This document shows, one piece after another, positions 57,801 to 64,000 of a stretch of 64,000 bases of DNA. This stretch comes from Stutzerimonas stutzeri. Its GTDB lineage: Bacteria; Pseudomonadota; Gammaproteobacteria; Pseudomonadales; Pseudomonadaceae. The position numbers and the translations under genes were made by a program. The notes under the pieces are model-generated. The model did no database searches. It worked only from the letters and a program-made list of their open reading frames with translations, and had not been told where the DNA came from. Location: positions 186,001-250,000 of the forward strand of contig NZ_JAMOII010000003.1 in the NCBI RefSeq assembly GCF_024448985.1, given 5' to 3'. How positions within the stretch are numbered: position 1 is the stretch's first letter; each line of letters starts with the position of its first letter.

Positions 57801-59704
57801 TGATCGGCATCGGCGATATGGCCGGTGATGTTTTCGGCAACGGCTTGCTGATGTCCGAAACCCTGCAGATGGTCGCGGCGTTCAACCACCTGCACATCTT
57901 CATCGACCCCGATCCGGATGCCGCGCGCAGCTTCATCGAGCGCAAGCGTCTGTTCGATCTGCCGCGTTCGTCCTGGGCCGATTACGATGTCTCGCTGATT
58001 TCGGCGGGCGGCGGCGTTTTTTCGCGGTCAGCCAAGCGCATCGCGATCACCCCGCAGATGAAAGCGCGTTTCGACATCGCCGCGGATCAGCTCACACCTG
58101 CCGAACTGATTCATGCATTGCTCAAGGCGCCGGTCGATCTGCTCTGGAACGGCGGTATCGGTACCTACATCAAGAGCAGCATGGAGAGCCACGCCGATGT
58201 AGGCGACAAGGCCAACGACGTGCTGCGCGTCAACGGTAACGAAGTGCGGGCCAAAGTGATCGGAGAGGGCGGCAACCTGGGCGTCACGCAACTGGGGCGG
58301 GTCGAATACGGCCTGCACGGTGGTGCCTCGAACACCGACTTCATCGATAACGCCGGTGGGGTCAACTGCTCCGACCATGAGGTCAACATCAAGATCCTGC
58401 TCAACGAGATCGTCAGCGCCGGCGACATGACTGGCAAGCAGCGTGATCAGTTGCTGTTCGAGATGACCGATGCGGTGGCCGAACTGGTGTTGCATGACAA
58501 CTACAAGCAGACCCAGGCGCTGTCGCAAGCGCAGCACCGTGCCCGTGAAGGCGGCGGTGAGTACAAGCGGTTGATCAGCGGCCTTGAAGCCGATGGATTG
58601 CTGGATCGTGCGCTGGAATTCCTACCGAGCGACGAGGCGTTGGCTGAGCGCGCAAGCCAGGGCCAGGGGCTGACGCGCGCCGAGCTGTCGGTGCTCATTT
58701 CGTACAGCAAGATCGATCTGAAAGAGGCGCTGCTGCAGTCACGCGTGCCGGACGATGCCTATCTGGCGCGGGAGATGGAGAGCGCATTCCCGCAGCTGCT
58801 GAGCGAGCGTTATCGTCAGCCGATGCTGCAGCATCGCCTCAAGCGCGAGATCGTCAGCACGCAGATCGCCAACGACCTGATCAACAATATGGGCATCACC
58901 TTCGTGCAGCGCCTCAGAGAGGCCACCGGCCTGAGCGCCGCGAACGTCGCTGGCGCCTACGTGATCGTGCGGGACATCTTCCATCTGCCGCACTGGTTCC
59001 GCCAGATCGAAGCGCTGGATTACAAGGTGCCGGCCGAGCTGCAGCTCAATCTGATGAATGAGCTCATGCGACTGGGCCGCCGTGCGACTCGCTGGTTCCT
59101 GCGCAACCGTCGCAACGAACTGGACGCGGCACGTGACATCGCTCATTTCGGACCGCGTGTGGCGGCGCTAGGCCTTAAGCTCGACGCGCTGCTGCAAGGC
59201 GGTACGCGTGAGTTGTGGCAGGGCCGTTACGAGCGTTACACCGAGGCAGGCGTCCCCGAGTTGCTGGCGCGGATGGTGGCTGGCACCAACCACCTGTACA
59301 CCTTGTTGCCAATCCTCGAAGCCGCCGACAAGACCGGCCAACCACCGACTGACGTCGCCGCGGCCTATTTTGCCGTCGGCGGCGCGCTGGAGTTGCCCTG
59401 GTATCTGCAGCAGATCACCGCGCTTCCGGTCGAGAACAACTGGCAGGCGCTGGCGCGGGAGAGCTTCCGCGATGATCTCGATGCTCAGCAGCGTGCGATC
59501 ACGGTGTCGGTGCTGCAGATGAGTGACGCACCGGAAGATCTGGATGAGCGGGTTCAGCTCTGGCTGGCGCAGCGTGAGTATCAGGTCCAGCGCTGGCGGC
59601 GGATGCTGGTCGAGTTGCAGGGCGCCAGCAGTGTCGACTACGCAATGTACGCCGTCGCTGGTCGCGAGTTGCAGGACTTGGCGCTGAACAGCACGCAGCA
59701 GTAG
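54854..59704 (+). CDS. gdhB: NAD-specific glutamate dehydrogenase, large type
   Basis: The 1616-residue enzyme deaminates glutamate to 2-oxoglutarate with NAD and belongs to the 180-kDa class known from Streptomyces and P. aeruginosa. N-terminal ACT-like segments cover about residues 1-700; the catalytic core is at about 790-1230, with [34 protein letters not shown] (substrate-binding lysines) and [15 protein letters not shown] (nucleotide loop). The start [15 protein letters not shown] follows AATGGAGCAAACC. In P. aeruginosa its counterpart is induced by arginine through ArgR; I could not find a convincing ArgR site. A strong terminator follows. Confidence 0.95.
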   Translation: [1616 protein letters not shown]

Positions 59705-59750
59705 GTAACGGCTGGCTGCCGGACTGCTCTGCAGTTGGTTGCGCTTACTG

Positions 59751-59780
59751 AAACGCCGGTGCATTTGCACCGGCGTTTTT
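59751..59780 (+). terminator. Rho-independent terminator of gdhB
   Basis: A perfect 12-base-pair stem (AAACGCCGGTGC/GCACCGGCGTTT) with a four-base loop ATTT ends in five T residues, 47 bases after the stop codon. Confidence 0.92.
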
Positions 59781-59865
59781 GTGTGATCGAGCTGTGGTCA
59801 CGCGTTGGGTTCGTCTCGTATCGCTGCTCCCGCGACAGGAACGGCGTCCAGTTCCCTTGTGCGGG

Positions 59866-60786
59866 TTAGTTGCCCAGCCGAAAACGGGTTATCTGAGGCA
59901 GCGTGTGTAGATAACGCACCATGTCCGGCGCTCCGGCCAGTTTCAGCCCTTCGCCAAGGGCATTGGCGGCCGGCTGTCGCTTGTCCAGCAGGAGCAATTC
60001 AGTGTTGTTGGCGTTTCGCAAAAGCGTCAAGCGGGCGTACGGGATCTTCGCTTCCAGCAGCAGCCCCATGAATTCACGATCGTTCCAGGCCTGCGCTGGC
60101 ATGGTGATGGCGTGGTATTCATTATCCAGCGTATGCAGTCCGCCCGCGTCGAGCCGGTAGTCGGTCAGCTCGCAGGGCAGGCTCACCTCCAGACCACGCA
60201 GTCGCGCATAGGCGATGGCACAGGCGAAGGCTTCGGCATGGTATTCACCCGACCAGTAGATGCGCTCGCCCAGCCAACTGGCCTGACGAAGCTCAATCGG
60301 AGCCCGAGTTAGAAAATCGGGCAGGGCGGTGGTAATGGTCCGCACGAAATCCTTATAACTGATCACGCGGAGTTGACGGCAGGCTGGTGTGGTAGCCAGG
60401 GCTTCGAACGTTGGATAGGCCATTCCGTCGGCGCTTTGGCCACCGAGCCCGTCGATCTGTCGCAGGTCGATTGCCCGATGGCTGCTCTGCTCCTGACGCA
60501 CGAGCCGCATCAGTGCCGTGCGAGCTCTCGCCTTGTCTTCCTGTACCGGGCCGGATAAAGCGCTTCTAGGGAGGTCGACGAATCGCTGCAGGCACGGTCC
60601 GTCGTTCCAGAAGATGCTCGGTGCCGGTTCGCAGAGAGGGGCGAACGGCAATCGGATCTGGCTGGCGTGCTCAAGAATCTGGCGCGGCGATTTGCCGGTC
60701 AGCCCAAGGCGCTGGGCAAATCTGGCGATTCGGGAAGTCACGAGTGGCATCGGCTCGGGCAAGCTCATCATTGTGGATGAACGCAT
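59866..60786 (-). CDS. Uncharacterised protein (pseudomonad family, possibly DUF6685)
   Basis: I do not recognise a function. The 306-residue protein has no signal peptide or membrane helix. Notable stretches are QIRLPFAPLCEPAPSIFWNDGPC near the N-terminus, RVISYKDFVRTITTALPDFLTRAPIELRQASWLGERIYWSGEYHAEAFACAIAYARL in the middle (written here only as landmarks), and NNTELLLLDK near the C-terminus. The start is uncertain: ATG at 60786 is used, while ATG at 60771 or 60768 is as good; none has a clear ribosome-binding site. It is divergent from the DUF2835 gene and ends near the gdhB terminator. Confidence 0.55.
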   Translation of the reverse strand: MRSSTMMSLPEPMPLVTSRIARFAQRLGLTGKSPRQILEHASQIRLPFAPLCEPAPSIFWNDGPCLQRFVDLPRSALSGPVQEDKARARTALMRLVRQEQSSHRAIDLRQIDGLGGQSADGMAYPTFEALATTPACRQLRVISYKDFVRTITTALPDFLTRAPIELRQASWLGERIYWSGEYHAEAFACAIAYARLRGLEVSLPCELTDYRLDAGGLHTLDNEYHAITMPAQAWNDREFMGLLLEAKIPYARLTLLRNANNTELLLLDKRQPAANALGEGLKLAGAPDMVRYLHTLPQITRFRLGN

Positions 60787-60938
60787 GGGGCAACGGTCGA
60801 AGTGTGGCAGAGCGGACGAGACCGTGCACCGTGTTTGCCGAGCTTTTGCTCGAAGATGAGATATTCGGATACCGGAGATGTATCTTCCGCAGGGCGCCAG
60901 TATGGCAAAATCGCTGAGCTGATCAATGAGGAGCCTCC

Positions 60939-61160
60939 ATGCCAAGCCTCGTGCTGGATATCGCGCTGCCTGCCGAAAAACTGTTGGCTGTCTATCAGGG
61001 CCGCGCCAATCGCATCCTAATCAAGAGCCGGGAAGGAAGAAATGTCAGCTTGCCGGCCCATCATCTGCGACCTTTTCTGACAAGTGCGGGCGTGTTTGGT
61101 TCATTCGAGATGGAATTCGCTCCGGAGGGCCAGCTGATTCGCTTGCGCCGCCTCGATTAA
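60939..61160 (+). CDS. DUF2835 family protein
   Basis: The 73-residue protein fits DUF2835: [21 protein letters not shown], then [26 protein letters not shown], and the basic ending IRLRRLD. A small beta-rich, probably cytoplasmic protein of unknown role. The ribosome-binding site GAGGAG at 60928-60933 is well placed. pyrD follows after 110 bases in the same direction. Confidence 0.8.
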   Translation: MPSLVLDIALPAEKLLAVYQGRANRILIKSREGRNVSLPAHHLRPFLTSAGVFGSFEMEFAPEGQLIRLRRLD

Positions 61161-61270
61161 CTCTTGCTCGAATAAGGGCGAGCGGTGCGGTCGAACTGCG
61201 TTTCGCCCAGCTGAGAAGACCTCCTGCCTGCTATACTCCCGCGCCACACTTTCCAGGATCTAGGCTGCGT

Positions 61271-62311
61271 ATGTATAACCTGGCTCGCCAGCTGCTGTTC
61301 AAGTTCACTCCCGAGACGTCCCATGAGCTATCGCTCGATCTTATCGGTGCCGGCGGTCGTCTGGGGCTCAATGCGCTGCTGAACAAGACGCCGGCGGCGT
61401 TACCGGTGCGCGTGATGGGCCTGGATTTTCCCAATCCGGTGGGGCTGGCAGCCGGACTGGATAAAAATGGCGAAGCGATCTGCGGAATGTCCCAGCTGGG
61501 ATTCGGTTTCGTCGAAGTGGGTACCGTGACGCCGAGGCCGCAGCCGGGCAACCCGAAGCCGCGTATCTTCCGCCTGCCTGAGGCCGAAGCCATCATCAAT
61601 CGCATGGGGTTCAACAACCATGGGGTCGATGCGCTGCTGGACAGGGTCGATGCTGCGCGATTCAAAGGCATTTTGGGTATCAACATCGGCAAGAATTTCG
61701 ATACGCCGGTCGAGCGTGCCCAGGACGACTACCTGCTGTGCCTGGACAAGGTTTATCACCAGGCAAGCTATGTCACCGTCAACGTCAGTTCCCCCAATAC
61801 GCCGGGACTGCGCAGCCTGCAGTTCGGTGATTCGCTCAAGCAACTGCTCGACGCGCTTCGCCAGCGCCGTGAAGATCTGGAAATATTGCATGGCAAGCGC
61901 GTACCGCTGGCTATCAAAATCGCGCCGGACATGACCGACGAGGAAACCGTGCTAGTGGCCGAAGCGGTGTTTCAGGCCGGGATGGACGCAATCATCGCGA
62001 CCAACACCACGCTGAGCCGCGAAGGCGTCGCGGGGCTTGCCCATGCCGACGAAGCCGGTGGGCTTTCCGGGGCTCCGGTGCGAGAGAAAAGCACCCATAC
62101 CGTCAAGGTGTTGGCTGAAACCCTGGCTGGTCGTCTGCCAATCATTGCGGTCGGCGGGATCACGGAAGGCCGGCACGCGGCGGAAAAGATCGAAGCCGGA
62201 GCGAGCCTCGTTCAGCTGTATTCGGGCTTTATTTACAAGGGGCCGGCATTGATACGCGAGGCGGTGGATGCCATCGCTGCACTGCAATCAAGGAAGGAAG
62301 TGAATCGCTGA
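61271..62311 (+). CDS. pyrD: Dihydroorotate dehydrogenase (quinone), class 2
   Basis: This membrane-associated FMN enzyme oxidises dihydroorotate to orotate in pyrimidine synthesis and passes electrons to quinone. The 346-residue product has the class 2 N-terminal helix ([21 protein letters not shown]), the glycine-rich block [31 protein letters not shown] with the catalytic serine, and [26 protein letters not shown] near the end. The ATG at 61271 matches the usual start; the longer upstream frame is not coding. Confidence 0.95.
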   Translation: MYNLARQLLFKFTPETSHELSLDLIGAGGRLGLNALLNKTPAALPVRVMGLDFPNPVGLAAGLDKNGEAICGMSQLGFGFVEVGTVTPRPQPGNPKPRIFRLPEAEAIINRMGFNNHGVDALLDRVDAARFKGILGINIGKNFDTPVERAQDDYLLCLDKVYHQASYVTVNVSSPNTPGLRSLQFGDSLKQLLDALRQRREDLEILHGKRVPLAIKIAPDMTDEETVLVAEAVFQAGMDAIIATNTTLSREGVAGLAHADEAGGLSGAPVREKSTHTVKVLAETLAGRLPIIAVGGITEGRHAAEKIEAGASLVQLYSGFIYKGPALIREAVDAIAALQSRKEVNR

Positions 62312-62324
62312 TTGGTTGCCCGGT

Positions 62325-62345
62325 GGGGCTCCCTTAGGGAGCCCC
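62325..62345. terminator. Bidirectional hairpin between pyrD and rmf
   Basis: GGGGCTCCC and GGGAGCCCC form a perfect nine-base-pair stem with a three-base loop, 13 bases after the pyrD stop. No T-run follows, but a second GC stem (GGGCTTCAAGCCC) adjoins. Its place between convergent genes suggests a shared terminator. Confidence 0.6.
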
Positions 62346-62399
62346 GGGCTTCAAGCCCGCCGCCCGGGTGGGGCGTGCCAGTTGAGGTCGGCGATCGTG

Positions 62400-62615
62400 T
62401 CAGCCGACCGCGTGGAGTTCGTTCAGTCGATGAAGACCGGCGGCGCCGGTCAGACCATCCCAGTTGTCGCCGCGACCCTCCCGCCAGCCGTTAATCCAGG
62501 CTTGGCGTACTTCGGGATGGGAAAAAGGACAGAGGTCGCGAGATTTACCGTGTATGCCATGCTGATAACCGCGTAGAAATGCTCGTTCCATCGGATCACG
62601 CTTGAGTCTTCTCAT
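62400..62615 (-). CDS. rmf: Ribosome modulation factor
   Basis: RMF pairs 70S ribosomes into inactive 100S dimers in stationary phase. The 71-residue basic protein starts MRRLKRDPMERAFLRGYQHG and has the conserved GKSRDLCPF...RQAWINGWREGRGD. GAGGGCAAT lies ahead of the ATG. It is convergent with pyrD, the order recalled from P. aeruginosa. Confidence 0.93.
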   Translation of the reverse strand: MRRLKRDPMERAFLRGYQHGIHGKSRDLCPFSHPEVRQAWINGWREGRGDNWDGLTGAAGLHRLNELHAVG

Positions 62616-62958
62616 TGGGTATTGCCCTCAGTGGTTGACTGGTGTTCCTGTTGACCTCATGGCGAGGTCGGCAGATAGACTGCCAGCGAAGTCCGCTGCC
62701 GGCGTGGCGGACCTCTGCCGGACATCGTTGCGATACCGGGCTGAGTCGAGTTCTAACCTAATGACTCCGAGGCGGGAATGATCGTTTTGTCATAAGCAGG
62801 TAACCAAACAGTAGCGCTGCCCATAAGGCAGGCAAGACGCAGCTTTCCGGCGCCCCATTGCGTCTGATTCACAGTAAGTCATATTGACTGCGCCACCTAT
62901 CGAACGAGATCCGGAGCGGGAATCCCCAACCGGTCGCACATATTCTCTGGACCATGCC
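62616..62958. other. rmf-rlmL intergenic region
   Basis: This 343-base gap separates the divergent rmf and rlmL genes and holds no convincing reading frame. Two inverted repeats are visible: GACCTC/GAGGTC (62653-62669, five-base loop) and GTCCGC/GCGGAC (62691-62712, ten-base loop), both in what would be the rmf promoter or leader. I could not assign promoter hexamers with confidence. Confidence 0.4.
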
Positions 62959-64000
62959 ATGACCGATCGTCACGAACTCATCCTCACATGCCCGAAAGGG
63001 CTGGAAGGCCTGCTGCTTGAAGAAGCCACCGAGCTCGGACTTGAAGAGGCGCGCGAGCAGACCGCTGCGATCCGCGGGTTCGCCGGCATGGATGTGGCGT
63101 ATCGGTTGTGTCTCTGGTCGCGCCTGGCCAACCGGGTGTTGTTGGTGATCGATCGTTTCGCCACAGAAAACGCCGAAACACTGTATGACGGCGTTCATCG
63201 GATCGATTGGTCGGAGCACCTCGAAGCGAGCGGCAGCCTGGCGGTCGAGTTCAGCGGTCACGGATCGGGGATCGACAACACTCACTTCGGCGCATTGAAG
63301 GTCAAGGATGCGATTGTCGACCGCCTTCGCACGGCCACTGGCGAGCGCCCGAACGTCGATAAGCTGAATCCTGACTTGCGTATCCATTTGCGCCTGGATC
63401 GTGGTCAGGCGGTTCTTTCGCTGGATCTTTCCGGGCACAGCCTTCACCAACGTGGTTATCGCCTGCAGCAGGGCGCCGCGCCGCTAAAAGAGAACTTGGC
63501 GGCTGCGGTACTGATTCGTGCTGGCTGGCCGCGCATCGCCGCAGCCGGCGGAGCCTTGACGGACCCCATGTGCGGCGTCGGCACCTTCCTTATCGAAGGC
63601 GCCATGATGGCGGCGGACATTGCGCCGAACCTACGTCGTGAGCGCTGGGGGTTCAGCGCCTGGCTCGGCCACGTTCCGGCCATCTGGAGCCGCCTGCATG
63701 CAGAAGCGCAGGCGCGGGCAGAGGCGGGTATGGCCCGGCAGCCGTTGTGGATACGCGGCTATGAAGCGGACCCGCGGCTGATACAGCCGGCCAAGAACAA
63801 TATCGAGCGAGCGGGGCTAGCGAGCTGGATTCGTGTATATCAAGGGGATGTAGCCACATTCGAGCCTCGTCCAGACCAGAATCAGAAAGGCCTGGTGATC
63901 TCCAATCCGCCCTACGGCGAGCGTCTGGGTGATGAGGCGAGCCTTGTCTATCTCTACCAGAACCTCGGCGAGCGGCTGCGACAGGCCTGCCTCGGTTGGG
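62959..64000 (+). CDS. rlmL: 23S rRNA (guanine-N2/N7)-methyltransferase RlmL, 5' part
   Basis: The gene runs off the window; 347 codons are present without a stop, about half of the fused RlmKL enzyme. The N-terminal THUMP region starts MTDRHELILTCPKGLEGLL, and the methyltransferase fold begins with GALTDPMCGVGTFLIEGAMM (SAM-binding) and reaches the catalytic motif VISNPPYGERLG near residue 320. The enzyme methylates G2445 of 23S rRNA, and the missing C-terminal half would make m7G2069. The ATG at 62959 is used because the nearby ATG at 62954 meets a stop at once. Confidence 0.92.
   Translation, partial: MTDRHELILTCPKGLEGLLLEEATELGLEEAREQTAAIRGFAGMDVAYRLCLWSRLANRVLLVIDRFATENAETLYDGVHRIDWSEHLEASGSLAVEFSGHGSGIDNTHFGALKVKDAIVDRLRTATGERPNVDKLNPDLRIHLRLDRGQAVLSLDLSGHSLHQRGYRLQQGAAPLKENLAAAVLIRAGWPRIAAAGGALTDPMCGVGTFLIEGAMMAADIAPNLRRERWGFSAWLGHVPAIWSRLHAEAQARAEAGMARQPLWIRGYEADPRLIQPAKNNIERAGLASWIRVYQGDVATFEPRPDQNQKGLVISNPPYGERLGDEASLVYLYQNLGERLRQACLGW

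Noticed and set aside
60926-61270. A 115-residue N-terminal extension of PyrD
   Set aside because: It overlaps the well-supported DUF2835 gene in another frame, and the conserved PyrD N-terminus begins at 61271.

Overview
The window reads as a chromosomal segment of a Pseudomonadaceae gammaproteobacterium, most likely of the Pseudomonas stutzeri (Stutzerimonas) group. The evidence is high GC with dense codon-biased genes, a fused nuoCD gene, a 180-kDa type NAD-glutamate dehydrogenase, RMF beside pyrD, and gene orders that I recall from P. aeruginosa (fadH; nadK to pepN; YCF48-MMPL; moxR-bat-gdhB; pyrD-rmf-rlmL). The species assignment is inference. I see no rRNA, tRNA, CRISPR array, prophage or insertion sequence.

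Layout. Positions 1-13.9 kb hold an AraC regulator fragment with an anchored nitrilase-like protein, 2,4-dienoyl-CoA reductase (fadH), an NTF2-like protein, a coiled-coil protein, a PLP enzyme of the D-cysteine desulfhydrase/ACC deaminase family, a cyclic-nucleotide-binding/rhodanese fusion, a chromate transporter, a DUF1853 protein, and the nadK-phosphoesterase-rhomboid-yeaC-DUF2797 run. pepN follows at 14.0-16.7 kb, then a YCF48-like beta-propeller paired with an MMPL/RND exporter (16.9-20.4 kb).

Positions 20.6-35.6 kb carry the complete respiratory complex I operon nuoA-N on the minus strand, with NuoC and NuoD fused. It has a strong 3' terminator, structured gaps at nuoF/nuoG and nuoI/nuoJ, and a candidate Anr/FNR-type promoter upstream of nuoA. 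Positions 35.8-47.6 kb hold an assimilatory nitrate cluster on the minus strand: nasS, nasT, a nitrate transporter, a PP2C-kinase fusion, a short NirB-like flavoprotein, nitrate reductase and cobA. Both structural operons are preceded by a sigma-54 -24/-12 element and then by a leader with a hexaloop hairpin and an intrinsic terminator. This is the layout expected when NtrC/RpoN set nitrogen control and NasS/NasT set nitrate-dependent antitermination. The sirohaem nitrite reductase part of NirB and NirD are absent here.

Positions 47.8-54.6 kb hold a moxR-DUF58-DUF4381-batA-batB/C-batD operon (AAA+ chaperone, VWA and TPR proteins), divergent from gdhB (54.9-59.7 kb). The window ends with an uncharacterised protein, a DUF2835 protein, pyrD, rmf, and the 5' part of rlmL, which runs off the end.

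The metabolic theme is redox and nitrogen: NADH oxidation (Nuo), NADP supply (NadK), nitrate assimilation (Nas) and glutamate catabolism (GdhB). The most interesting sequence-level signals are the paired sigma-54/ANTAR-type leaders, the reduced NirB, the Anr-like nuo promoter, a 47-codon membrane protein gene near nasT, and nested inverted repeats inside the nuo operon.
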